From Bolinopsis microptera (taxonomy: Eukaryota; Ctenophora; Tentaculata; Lobata; Bolinopsidae): 50,000 nt of DNA. The DNA lies in assembly GCF_026151205.1 (NCBI RefSeq), contig NC_087084.1, forward strand, positions 605,812 through 655,811, given 5' to 3'. The notes beneath the pieces were generated by a model. It was not told where the DNA came from. It did no database searches and saw only the letters and a list, made by a program, of their open reading frames with translations. Positions 33,023 to 43,867 of this stretch are shown piece after piece (the stretch's first letter is position 1; each line of letters starts with the position of its first letter). Made by a program: the position numbers and the translations under genes.

Positions 33023-33340
33023 TCAGGAAGCACCAGCGGTAAATCGTACACCCACAGCTCTGAAGAGTAATATCATTATCACCCAATCATAAAGCAACAT
33101 TTGCTTTTCCTTGTTTTGCTTGTTGGCAACACGAAGAGAATTTGGTTTATTAGGACAATTTTCTAAGACCCCAATATAAACATAAAATAAACTAACACAA
33201 TATTCAGAAAATTTTAAAATCAATCAACCAGTCATCAAAATCAGAATATAATTTTATTTGCGATTTTCCCCACACCCGAACCAGAATTTCCCGTTCTTAT
33301 TAAAAAAAGCAGAATCCAATTCATTTAATATCATCACTTT
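33023..33340. other. AT-rich spacer
   Basis: No exon, array or RNA gene recognised. Confidence 0.4.
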
Positions 33341-33341
33341 G

Positions 33342-34121
33342 TTAGGTATTAGTGGGGTTGTGCCCCCCCCCTTTAGGTATTAGCGGGGTTGTGCCCCCCC
33401 TTTAGGTATTAGCGGGGTTGTGCCCCCTTTAGGTATTAGTGGGGTTGCCCCCCCCCTTAGGTATTAATGGGGTTGCCCCCCCCCTTAGGTATTAGTGGGG
33501 TTGTACCCCCCTTTGGGTATTAGTGGGGTTGTGCCCCCCCCTTTAGGTATAAGTGGGGTTGTGCCCCCTTTAGGTATTAGTGGGGTTGTACCCCCCTTTG
33601 GGTATTAGTGGGGTTGTGCCCCCCCCCTTTAGGTATTAGTGGGGTTGTACCCCCCTTTGGGTATTAGTGGGGTTGTGCCCCCCCCTTTAGGTATAAGTGG
33701 GGTTGTGCCCCCTTTAGGTATTAGTGGGGTTGTACCCCCCTTTGGGTATTAGTGGGGTTGTGCCCCCCCCCTTTAGGTATTAGTGGGGTTGTGCCCCCCT
33801 TTGGGTATTAGTGGGGTTGTGCCCCCCCTTTAGGTATAAGTGGGGTTGTGCCCCCTTTAGGTATTAGTGGGGTTGTACCCCCCTTTGGGTATTAGTGGGG
33901 TTGTGCCCCCCCCCTTTAGGTTTAAGTGGGGTTGTGCCCCCTTTAGGTATTAGTGGGGTTGTACCCCCCTTTGGGTATTAGTGGGGTTGTGCCCCCCCCT
34001 TTAGGTATTAGTGGGGTTGTGCCCCCCCCCCTTTAGGTATAAGTGGGGTTGTGCCCCCTTTAGGTATTAGTGGGGTTGTGCCCCCCCCCTTTAGGTATTA
34101 GTGGGGTTGTGCCCCCTTTAG
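33342..34121. repeat. ~31-bp array ending in an acceptor-like sequence, about 25 copies
   Basis: Unit GGTATTAGTGGGGTTGTG plus a C run and TTTA(G), with C-run length varying from 5 to 10. Read on the plus strand each unit ends CCCCCCTTTAG, a good acceptor. The last copy abuts the candidate exon at 34122. Confidence 0.9.
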
Positions 34122-34197
34122 GAGTTAGGGTTGATAGCACTATGGATGAGCTATGTATGTGCGAAAGTATCAGATTGTCATTCCTTACAAAAAACAG
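34122..34197 (+). CDS. candidate internal exon
   Basis: Bounded by acceptor GCCCCCTTTAG and donor GTATAA. Two frames are open. With phase 1 in and 2 out it encodes VRVDSTMDELCMCES, IRLSFLTKN. It is proposed because it follows the array-at-acceptor pattern seen elsewhere. No partner exon was identified. Confidence 0.25.
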
Positions 34198-34289
34198 GTA
34201 TAATATATCATATAAGCTACCGTAGAGCGTAATGCTTCGTGGGAGCATACTGTGAAATTGTTCATCAGACTGCATACTGATAGGTAGAC

Positions 34290-34375
34290 TTGTGTTACGC
34301 GGCGCGAATACTGTGCTCTGATTGGTTGGTTTGTGTCACGTGATGTAAATACTGTGCTCTGATTGGTTATTATTC
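34290..34375. repeat. 41-bp repeat, 2 copies
   Basis: Two diverged units of the CACGTG/ATTGG family, one with GTTACGCGGCGCG in place of GTCACGTGGTGTG. Confidence 0.8.
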
Positions 34376-34514
34376 GCAGACTCTTGACAACAGTAGTTTG
34401 AAATTGTTTCTTAGGTGTTTATAGCTTTATAGGCATTTAATGATCAAAGTGCGCATAACAACTCTGCTACTCTGGTGTATAACAAGTGTTTAGGGATATT
34501 AATGTAGCATTGCA

Positions 34515-34710
34515 CTGGATACTGTGCTCTGATTGGTTTGTTTGTGTCACGTGGTGTGGATACTGTGCTCTGATTGGTTAGTTTGTGTCACGTGGTGTGA
34601 ATACTGTGTTCTGATTGGTTAGTTTGTGTCACGTGGTGTGAATACAGTGCTCTGATTGGTTAGTTTATGTCACGTGGTGTGAATGCTGTGCTCTGATTGG
34701 TTAGTTGGCA
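34515..34710. repeat. 41-bp repeat, 5 copies
   Basis: Five units of TGTGTCACGTGGTGTGAATA with GCTCTGATTGGTTAG, the same family as at 32.8 kb. Confidence 0.9.
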
Positions 34711-34904
34711 CTGCATATTTCTGTCATCAGTTTAGGAGGTTTCAGTTTCGAGCTTGTAGCTACATGAATAGTAAGATTGTACGATTGTGTCGTCTAGTAA
34801 GAAGTTATCAAATACTTTCCGTACTTCTGAGTAGATTAATTCTACAGACTAAACTTGGTAACTGTGGGCACAGGAACGGTTACATCTTTATATATACCAG
34901 ACTG

Positions 34905-35025
34905 TGTAGTTTGTGTCACGTGGTGTGAATACTGGGCTCTGATTGGTTAGTTTGTGTCACGTGGTGTGAATACTGGGCTCTGATTGGTTAGTTTGTGTCA
35001 CGTGGCGCTCAACCTGTTGTGTGAT
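34905..35025. repeat. 41-bp repeat, 3 copies
   Basis: Further units of the CACGTG/ATTGG family. An open stretch between this block and the previous one (34715-34900) encodes FRRFQFRACSYMNSK and similar, but no splice model was found. Confidence 0.85.
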
Positions 35026-35145
35026 TGGTTGATGATGAGCAGATATTATATCAAATGTTTTTCACCTCGCAGACGTATTTAATATCATGATTGAACTGAC
35101 ACAATCATCAACGGACACATTTAACTCATCCAGTCACATCATTCC

Positions 35146-35630
35146 ATATAAGGTAGTGTTGCTATGGTCATGTTACCATATAAGGTATTTTGATACCATC
35201 AACACTACTATATACAAAATAATTTGAGGCTCTAAAGATGTAGTTTTACGCAGAATGCAAGCCTCACATTGTGTGTTTCCCCTCGTGTCCAAACGCAACA
35301 TAATAGTGTTGCTATAATGGCCATGTTATCATATATGGTAGTGTTGCTATGGCCATGTTACCATATATGGTAGTGTTGCTATGGCCATGTTACCAAATAT
35401 GGTAGTTTTGCCGTGGTCATGTTACCATATATGGTAGTGTTGCTGTGGTTACACTACCTAATATGGTAGTGCTGCTATGGTCATGTTACCATATATGGTA
35501 GTTTTGCTGTGGTCATGTTACCATATATGGTAGTGTTGCTATGGTCATGTTACCATATATGGTAGTGTTGCTATGGTAATGTTACCATATATGGTAGTGT
35601 TGCTGTGGTTACACTACCTAATATGGTCAT
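35146..35630. repeat. ~32-bp array of CArG and X-box-like motifs
   Basis: Repeats of CCATATATGGTAGTG and TTGCTATGGTCATGTTA. Adjacent palindromes share their CCATATATGG arms. The first pair at 35146-35196 has CCATATAAGG. Confidence 0.88.
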
Positions 35631-35883
35631 TATAAATCTCACGCACAACTAACTCACTAGATTCCTGTCGCTAAACATTTCTCTAAATTTTCTCACCAGA
35701 CGTCAGTACATATTAGCTAACAGGACTCTAGTAGTAGGGAGTAGAACTTCTGTACCTGTTAGCTAGCTCATACTAATTTGTATTTTAGATCACTAATCTG
35801 AGGCGACAAATTGCATCGCATTTAGTAATACATTGTTTAGTTGTTTTCTCCTTGTTCGTTCGTCTTGTTTCTTGGGTCGGATT

Positions 35884-37138
35884 GAAAAAAAAAAAAATTT
35901 TTAAAAAAAAAGGGGAAAAAAAAAAATTTTTTTAAAAAGGGGGGGTTTTTTTTTTTAAACCCTTTTTTTTTAATTTTTTTAAAACCCGTTTTGTTTTTTT
36001 TCCCAAAAAAAAAAAAATTTTTTTCCCCCAAAAAAAAATACCCCCAAAAATTTAAAAAAAAGGGGAAAAACCTTTTTTAAAAAAAAAAAGGGGTTTGGGG
36101 GGGGGTTTTTTTTTGGTTTTAAAAACCCCCCAAAAAAAATTTTTTTTAAAAAAAAATTTTTAAAAAGGGGTTTTTTTTCCCCCCCCCCCAAAAAAACCAA
36201 AAAAAAGGGGGAAGGCCTTTTCCCCCCAAAAAACCCGGCCTTTTCCTTTTAATTTTTTTTTCCCTTTTTTAAAAAAAAATTTTTTTTTGGGGAAAAAAAA
36301 TTTTTTGGGGGTTTTTGGGGCCCCCCAAAAAAGGGGGAAAAATTTTTTTAAAATTTTGGTTTTTTTTAAAAAAAATTTTTTGTTTTTTTTTTAGGGTTGG
36401 GGAAAAATTTTTCCAAAAATTTTTGTTTTTCCATTCCGGTTTTTTTCCCAAAAATTTTTTCCCCCCCAAAAAAATTTCCTTTTTAAAAAATTAAAAAAAA
36501 AACCCCCTTTTTGGGGGGGTTTTTTTCCCCAAAGTTTTTTTTTAAATTTTTAAAAAATTTAGGGAAAAAACTTTAAAATTTTTAAAAATTTTTTTTTCCC
36601 CTTTGTTTTTTTTTTTTTTTTAAAACCCTTTTTTTTTTTTTTTAAAAAAGTTTTTAAAAAAAAAAATTTTTTTTTTTTAAAAGGGGAAAATTTTTTTAAA
36701 AAAAATTTTTAACCTTCCAAGGGGAAAAAAAAAAAAATTTTTTCCTTTTAAAAAAACCCCCCGGGGGTTTTTTAAAAAAATTTTTTGGTTTAAGTTTTTT
36801 TAAAAAGGTTTTTGGTTTTTTTTGGTTTTAAAAAATTTTTTTTTTTTGGGGTTTTTTTAAAAAAAAAAAGGAATTTTAAAATTTTGGGGGGAAAAAAAAA
36901 CCCTTTTTTTTAAAATTTTTTTTAAAAAAAAAAAATTTTAAAAGGGGGGAAAGAAACCCTTTTCCCAAAAAAAAAAAATTTTTTTTTTAAAAAAAACCCC
37001 AAAAAAAGGGTTTTTTTTAAAAAAAAAATTTTCCTTTTTTTTTTTCCCCCTTTTAAATTTTAAAAAAAAAACCCCCCTTTTTAAAAAAATTTTTTTTGGG
37101 GGGTTTTTAAAAAAAGGGGGTTGGGGGGGGGGGTTTTC
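35884..37138. other. low-complexity homopolymer-run block, probable consensus error
   Basis: About 1.25 kb consists almost only of runs of 3-14 identical bases (A, T, G, C blocks) with sharp edges against normal sequence at 35883 and 37139. It has no period and no motif. Open frames in it (FFFGKKNK-like) are meaningless. Confidence 0.8.
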
Positions 37139-37308
37139 CGAATTTAACGTTGATTTCGTTGAATTCAGGATCTGTCTTTAGCAATAGCCAGCAAGAGTTG
37201 CCCTGGGATTACTTTAGTTAGCACGCAACTATCTAACTATCTAAAACACAGAGGACTATAATTTATATATCCTCATATTGTGCACCCTTTCTGTTTCGGA
37301 GATAATAC

Positions 37309-37440
37309 CTTGGTTACTATGGTTACTATGGTTACTATGGTTACTATGGTTATTATGGTTACTATGGTTGCTATCGTTACAACGGTTATTATGTATATGG
37401 TTGCTATGATTATTACGGTTGCTATGATTACTATGATTAC
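37309..37440. repeat. 9-bp GGTTACTAT tract
   Basis: About 14 diverged copies. The translation MVTMVTMVT is a repeat product. Confidence 0.85.
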
Positions 37441-37682
37441 ACGTGATTCACTGCACTCTACAGTCTATCCCTATGTTCATTATACTCGATTAAAAATTAA
37501 CAATAGTCCGCAATAATAATAAAGGAAAGTTCACAATTTAATCGGAAATATCATTATTTGCATTGTCTGACCAGGAGGTAAGGTAGTGTTGCCATGGTGA
37601 TCACGTGAGTATTTCCAGTGGGTTAGCAGCGCTTCTAATTCCCCGACAAAGAAGCAATAAAATCAGACCTGGCTGGCTTATC

Positions 37683-37728
37683 ATACCTTATATGGTTGTG
37701 TTGCTATGGTTACATTACCTTATATGGT
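37683..37728. repeat. ~42-bp palindrome copy
   Basis: CCTTATATGG, then GTTGCTATGGTTAC, then CCTTATATGG. Confidence 0.65.
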
Positions 37729-38770
37729 CATCATAACTACATAAGTCTTTGTTCTTTTGTCGAAGTTCGCAGATTGGGTGATGATTTTGCAAAAAGAGTG
37801 TCGATTGTTCAGGTAAATTAACTGTTTTTTGTTGAGTCTCACGGCTAGAGTCTCGCTCACTACTTGGTAGAACTGTAGCAGTGTTACCATGTATACATAA
37901 CCTTATTTGGGTAAATAGGTTACCATAGTTACCATAGTAACCATAGCAACAGTAAACAGTTATAGGTAAATAGGTAACGTCGTCTGGCGTTTGATTATTA
38001 TTATTAATGGAGATGTTGAAGGATTATTAAAGGTAAATGGGAGCTTACTTTTTGTATAATAAACGAGCCCATATTTGATTACATTAGTATATTTAATTAT
38101 AAACAGTCACCAAACTTTCAGCGCGTAACGATAGTAACAGTAACTATAGTAACAATAGTAATAAGTACAGTAAGTATTTATACCATTGTTAACTTAATCG
38201 TTGTATTGATCGTATTTTTGCAGCCTGGAAATGCTTGTCAGTTATAGGTGACACCTCCTCCCGCTACAAAGCAATACTGTGCTACAGACAGGGGAGTAGT
38301 AGAGTAGTAGAGTAGTAGAGTAGTAGAGGGAGCACGTGCAAACCTTCTGAGTGTGCAAAGCAAACTCTTAGCGCGTGAAGACTGTACCATTTCTGTTTGC
38401 AAAACATGTTTTTCACTCGAACCTTTTTTACGTTTACTGTCAATTGCCAACTTTAACTTCTAACTCTCTTGTGGGTTTAGCTAACTCAGGCCGGAGTCCG
38501 GACCCCCCCCCCCCCCCCCCCCCCCCCCTTAACAAATGGGGTCACAATTATATTATTATTAACTGTGGCTTTCTCCTGGAACGCAATAGTTTCACGTTTC
38601 AAAGTGGGAGTATATTCTACAGAACTCTGTATAGAAGCATGCTAAATCCAATATATAATCCCCTATATAGAAGCAATATAGCAATGTTAATACATTCCGG
38701 GTGTCTCTAGGAGTTCTGTAGCTAGTATTCAGTTATTTTAGCTCGCACATTGCTAGTATTTTGAGATGCA

Positions 38771-38890
38771 TTCCCATATAAGGTAATGTAACCATAGTAA
38801 CACCTTATATGGTGAGTTCCATATAGTAGTGGTGCTATGGTTACACTACCTTATACGGTAGTGTTGCTATGGTTACACTACCATATATGA
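38771..38890. repeat. ~42-bp palindrome copies
   Basis: CCATATAAGG, then GTAACCATAGTAAC, then CCTTATATGG. Two further partial copies with GTTGCTATGGTTAC follow. Confidence 0.7.
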
Positions 38891-39049
38891 CAGAGTTGCT
38901 ATGGTAACTGACCACATAACCGGGTGACTGAAGGACTTGCCAGATGCTAAACATCTAGTTTACAGTAAAGTTATTGTATTCTCCAGCAACTGAGGAGTTG
39001 CCTGCCGCCGCCTCCCCTCCTCCAACAAGCTTTAGTTCTTTGCTAAATA

Positions 39050-39125
39050 CTGTGCTCTGATTGGTTGATTAGTGTCACGTGGTGTGAGTACTGGACGCTG
39101 ATTGGCTGGGCTGTGTCACGTGGTT
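39050..39125. repeat. 41-bp repeat, 2 copies
   Basis: CTGTGCTCTGATTGGTTGA and GTGTCACGTGGTGTGAGTA, the same family as at 32.8-35 kb. Confidence 0.8.
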
Positions 39126-39459
39126 AACCAGCAAGGCTGCTGTAAAACATCGATTATATGAACTATTTTAATGGCCTACTTTACATGTGCTTTAATAGCA
39201 AACGAATTTCCCGGATTTTAAGTTGTGCTGCAAATTTGACGTTTTGGTTTTTGCAATTAAATGCAGGATAATAGAAGCTCCACGAAGAGCAAGTGTAGTA
39301 TATAAAAGAGCAAGTACTATATAACGTATATAAGTTACTATAAGCAGTAATAGTAGGGGTGGTACCGCGGCAATAAACGCGGGAAATAACATAGTCACCT
39401 TATAAACACTTTGATGTTTACCAGCAGTTAGCAGTGTTGTTCACTAGACCATGTAACAC

Positions 39460-40592
39460 TGCGCTACTAGTAACTAGTAACTAGTAACTAGTAACTAGTA
39501 ACTAGTAACTAGTAACTAGAACTAGTAACTAGTAACTAGTAACTAGTAACTAGTAACTAGTAACTAGTAACTAGAACTAGTAACTAGTAACTAGTAACTA
39601 GAACTAGTAACTAGTAACTACTAACTAGAACTAGTAACTAGTAACTAGTAACTAGAACTAGTAACTAGTAACTAGTAACTAGAACTAGTAACTAGTAACT
39701 AGTAACTAGAACTAGTAACTAGTAACTACTAACTAGAACTAGTAACTAGTAACTAGTAACTAGAACTAGTAACTAGTAACTACTAACTAGAACTAGTAAC
39801 TAGTAACTAGTAACTAGTAACTATTAACTTGTAACTAGTAACTAGTAACTAGTAACTAGTAACTAGTAACTAGTAACTAGTTACTAGTTACTAGTAACTA
39901 GTAACTAGTAACTAGAACTAGTTACTAGTTACTAGTTACTAGTTACTAGTTACTAGAAATTTTCAACCCTAGTAACTAGTAACTAGTAACTAGTAACTAG
40001 TAACTAGTAACTAGTAACTAGAACTAGTAACTAGTAACTAGTAACTAGAACTAGTAACTAGTAACTACTAACTAGAACTAGTAACTAGTAACTAGTAACT
40101 AGAACTAGTAACTAGTAACTAGTAACTAGAACTAGTAACTAGTAACTAGTAACTAGAACTAGTAACTAGTAACTACTAACTAGAACTAGTAACTAGTAAC
40201 TAGTAACTAGAACTAGTAACTAGTAACTACTAACTAGAACTAGTAACTAGTAACTAGTAACTAGTAACTATTAACTTGTAACTAGTAACTAGTAACTAGT
40301 AACTAGTAACTAGTAACTAGTAACTAGTTACTAGTTACTAGTAACTAGTAACTAGTAACTAGAACTAGTTACTAGTTACTAGTAACTAGTTCTAGTTAGT
40401 AGTTACTAGTTACTAGTAACTAGTAACTAGTAACTAGTAACTAGAACTAGTTACTAGTTACTAGTAACTAGTTCTAGTTAGTAGTTACTAGTTACTAGTT
40501 ACTAGTAACTAGTAACTAGTAACTAGAACTAGTAACTAGTTACTAGTAACTAGTAACTAGTAACTAGTAACTAGTAACTAGTAACTAGTAAA
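39460..40592. repeat. 7-bp (TAACTAG)n array with inversions and higher-order structure
   Basis: About 1.1 kb of TAACTAG units broken by GAACTAG and TACTAACTAG variants. Blocks switch to the complement (GTTACTAGTTACTAG), giving internal palindromes. The rare variant CTATTAACTT occurs at 39821 and 40268, so a 447-bp segment is duplicated. The spacer GAAATTTTCAACCC at 39955 is repeated in the unique flank at 40638. Confidence 0.93.
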
Positions 40593-40606
40593 CCTGGTGT
40601 GTCTAA

Positions 40607-40777
40607 GGGGTCCTTCACATACATTACGTAATCACTTTTTGGAAATTTTCAACCCCTCTCCTCCGTAATCAGTTTTACACATAGCTATTGTGTCAAAATT
40701 ACACTAGCGTAATCATTTGGAAACCCCCCGCCCCCCCCCCCCCCCCTTGGCTGATTACGTAATACGTGAACGACCCC
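40607..40777. mobile_element. 171-bp MITE with 26-bp terminal inverted repeats
   Basis: Left end GGGGTCCTTCACATACATTA, CGTAATCA. The right end is the imperfect complement (TGATTACGTAATACGTGAAC, GACCCC). It is flanked by a TAA target duplication (40604-40606 and 40778-40780). No open frame. The terminal sequence resembles GGGTCGTTCA...ACGTAA ends of some eukaryotic DNA transposons, but I cannot assign a superfamily. Confidence 0.8.
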
Positions 40778-40982
40778 TAAATATTGATTATAAGTTTTGG
40801 AACTGTATTTGAGGTACGAGGTAATAAAAATAGTGCATCAGCACCAGTACTCCAGCACCAGTACCCCTGGAGTACAGTATAGTGTTTACATGAAATTTGT
40901 TTGACGGTTCACAGGCTTTAATTAGTGGTAATAAATACATTACATGTGATATGCTACTCATTACAGAGTATACTAGTATCTA

Positions 40983-41159
40983 ATGAACACTAAGTGCTAT
41001 GTTGTTGAAGTCTACAAAAGTACAAAGGAGCTGCTTAACCTGATACAAACACTACCACAGACTATTCAAGCAGCTATTATACTGCAGGTGCTTGTTCTTT
41101 TGCGGACCTGGATACTACTGTATATCTTGTACTCTAGTAGCAGGGAGGAGGTATTGTGA
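40983..41159 (+). CDS. 58-residue open frame, single hydrophobic helix
   Basis: ATG at 40983, TGA at 41157. The N-terminus is polar (MNTKCYVVEVYKSTKEL). It is followed by IQAAIILQVLVLLRTWILLY and a short SSSREEVL end, a tail-anchored or single-pass layout. CTGCAG|GTGCTTG in the middle could instead be a donor. No family recognised. It could be a chance frame. Confidence 0.28.
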   Translation: MNTKCYVVEVYKSTKELLNLIQTLPQTIQAAIILQVLVLLRTWILLYILYSSSREEVL

Positions 41160-41375
41160 AATTATTGTGTATACTAACTAATTATTAACTAGTAATTATT
41201 GTAGGCACGGCTTACTATCTGGTAACTACTAACTAAGTAACTAGTAACTACTAACTAATTATTGTATGCACTATCTGGAATATGAACCTCTCTGAGGTAT
41301 GATATTACCAACCATACCGTGAAATATTCAGGGGATACCTCGTGATTATTGACCCATTCAAATAGCAATGTACAT

Positions 41376-41475
41376 CCATACAAGGTAATGTAACCATAGT
41401 AACACTACTATATAAGGTAATGTAACCATAGTAACACTACTATATAAGGTAATGTAACCATAGTAACACTACTTA
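41376..41475. repeat. 32-bp array of palindrome units, 3 copies
   Basis: TATATAAGGTAATGTAACC and ATAGTAACACTAC repeated three times. The family matches the ~42-bp palindromes. Confidence 0.85.
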
Positions 41476-41593
41476 TATAATATATAAGATACTAGAAAGC
41501 CCGTGATCACAGGGAGGGAGATAATATTAATATTAGTTTTTATCGCATCAAAAAATATCTGTCACAACCGAAGATACAGCCAATTAAAATGTA

Positions 41594-41716
41594 GGGGGGG
41601 GGGGGGGGGGGGGGGTCCAAGGGGAACTTTGGGGAACTTTTTTTAGGGAACTTCAGGAAACCTGGGGGACTTTCCCAAAGTTCCCCAAAGTTCCCCTTGG
41701 ACCCCCCCCCCCCCCC
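41594..41716. mobile_element. 123-bp foldback element with G-run/C-run ends
   Basis: The left arm begins with 22 G, then GTCCAAGGGGAACTTTGGGG, AACTTT. The right arm is its complement and ends in 15 C. A 6-bp direct repeat AATGTA flanks it (41588-41593 and 41717-41722), as expected for a target duplication. The arms would form a near-perfect hairpin. No open frame. Confidence 0.75.
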
Positions 41717-41722
41717 AATGTA

Positions 41723-42239
41723 CGGCTCGAACTGAACACGACGTAATTACCACAAAACCGATCAAAATATCGCTCGCAAATTTATGCACGTGCACTTGCG
41801 CGTTCCAACACCGTTACCAATTACCATGGTTACCATGTAATTTCCTATTTCTCATCTAATTTGCACGTGGGCAGTCGTACATACAAAAAGAATATTTCGA
41901 ATTATAGTAGAGATGTAGATTACTGACTCATTAAAATTACAAAGTGGACCGGCCGAATATAAGGGTGGGACCATGGTTACCATGGTTACCGTATATATAG
42001 ACAATAAATATTTAGTAGTTAGAAGTGCGAGGAATGATACTTCAAGGGTGCTGATTTTCCTTATCTAACTAACTAGATACCTGGTAGTGTTATTATGGTT
42101 ACTAACTACTGGTTAATATAAACAGTATCTCCCATAGCACACACTGACACACTTATTGTATATTGATATGTTGTGAATTGGTCGTTATTATCTTATAGTA
42201 AACATTTGGGTTACCAGTAGGTCAATACAAATAGGAGGA
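41723..42239. other. non-coding stretch with X-box-like palindromes
   Basis: GTTACCAATTACCATGGTTAC near 41812 and ACCATGGTTACCATGGTTAC near 41970 are seen. No exon. Confidence 0.45.
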
Positions 42240-42610
42240 CATCATCTCACGTGATACCCATATAAGGACATCACGTGATAAGGGAATCATGTCGCGGGTC
42301 ACATGATTTGAAACTTTCATCAAATAATGAAGGACAATCACACAATAGTGGCACATGTTTGCTAAAATGCTCGGAGAGCTGTGACATCCAGCTCATTGGA
42401 GATTGTTTCCAGCAGCATTTACTACCCACGTGTAGCAGACGTGACACCCTAATATGGGCATCATTTCACGTGACACCCTAATATGGGCATCATCTCAAGT
42501 GACACCCTAATATGGGCCTCATCTCACGTGATACCCTAATATGGGCCTAATCTCACGTGATACACTAATATGGGCCTTATCTCACGTGATACACTAATAT
42601 GGGCAGCAGA
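42240..42610. repeat. ~29-bp array, E-box plus CArG box, with an embedded unique segment
   Basis: CACGTGATACCCTAATATGG and GCCTCATCT repeat about six times at 42434-42605, with two related motifs at 42248-42275. CCTAATATGG fits CC(A/T)6GG. The unique segment 42300-42430 encodes a cysteine-rich frame (GTCLLKCSESCD, LIGDCFQQHLLPTC). It might be an exon, but its splice sites are unclear. Confidence 0.75.
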
Positions 42611-42925
42611 CTCGTAACTTAACTAAATATGTTTAAATAAACTATAAACTGGTGTTAATAGTTCGCACTTAAGCCTCCCTGCTACTAGTACTATCTACTT
42701 TACCTTCTGTTAGAATAAGTTGCATAATAATTTTACTTTAGTATCTCTCTCGCTACTATACTATACAAATGTTACTAGTACCAATAGTACATTTTTCCCT
42801 TAATTTTGTCCCTCTTTTTTAAAACCTACAAAAATTTCCTGTTTTATTCTCCGGAGTCCTTCTCTTTATAAGTTTATAGAGCTGTCTGTAACCATAGAAA
42901 CACATATCTATACCATATACGGTGT

Positions 42926-43255
42926 GTTGCTATGGTTACAAGGTGAACTAAGGTGTGTTGCTATGGTTACAAGGTGCACTAAGGTGTGTTGCTATGGTTA
43001 CAAGGTGTACTAAGGTGTGTTGCTATGGTTACAAGGTGTACTAGGGTGTGTTGCTATGGTTACAAGGTGTACTAAGGTGTGTTGCTATGGTTACAAGGTG
43101 TACTAAGGTGTGTTGCTATGGTTACAAGGTGTACTAAGGTGTGTTGCTATGGTTACAAGGTGTACTAAGGTGTGTTGCTATGGTTACAAGGTGTACTAAG
43201 GTGTGTTGCTATGGTTACAAGTTGTACTTAGGTGTGTTGCTATGGTTACAAGGTG
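42926..43255. repeat. 29-bp array with X-box-like motif, about 11 copies
   Basis: Unit GTGTTGCTATGGTTACAAGG, TGTACTAAG. GTTGCTATGGTTAC is the complement of GTAACCATAGCAAC. Confidence 0.95.
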
Positions 43256-43629
43256 TGTTACATACATAACACACTAACAGTTATACAGTATCAACACTAT
43301 ACTGCACTACACCGCACATTTCACACTTTAATGCTGAAGTGTGAGAGGAAACTCTTTAAATATCCCAGTCAAATTAACGATAAGTAAAATGAGGTGTATA
43401 GCACAAGTGGTGCCACACGTTGCGTGCTGGTTTCTTAGTAACCATAGTAACCTTAGTAACCATAGTAACTTAGTAGTCATCATCAGAACCAGGACTATAC
43501 CTTTTTGTGCCCATAAAAGGATTACCGTGCGATATGGAGTTTGTTGCAATTTGACGAATTGATTTTTGAAATATTTGCACTTATTTTTTTTCTTTTGAGA
43601 CCGCTAAAAATATCAAAACCCTTATTCCA

Positions 43630-43825
43630 TAGTATGTAACCATAGTAACGCTACCTTACATGGTATGTAACCATAGTAACGCTACCTTACATGGTATGTA
43701 ACCATAGTAACGCTACCTTACATGGTATGTAACCATAGTAACGCTACCTTACATGGTATGTAACCATAGTAACGCTACCTTACATGGTATGTAACCATAG
43801 TAACGCTACCTTACATGGTATGTAA
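43630..43825. repeat. 31-bp array, 6 copies
   Basis: Unit CATGGTATGTAACCATAG, TAACGCTACCTTA. Palindromic around GTAACCATAGTAAC. Confidence 0.95.
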
Positions 43826-43867
43826 ATACGTAATACAGGGAGCACGTTCCCCAGGCGCTACATTTTT

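Larger units (their letters stand above)
37139..38770. other. mixed non-coding stretch
   Basis: Contains a GGTTACTAT 9-bp tract (37309-37440) and one ~42-bp palindrome (37683-37726). There are CCATAGTAAC clusters at 37920-37955 and 38128-38150, an AGTAG microsatellite (38294-38330) and a 26-base C run (38502-38528). A 29-base exon-like interval (acceptor TTTTTGCAG, then CCTGGAAATG, donor GTGACA) lies near 38223-38248 without partners. Confidence 0.45.

Noticed and set aside
35837-36469. Phe/Lys-rich open frames
   Set aside because: They lie in the homopolymer-run block, which is probably erroneous sequence.
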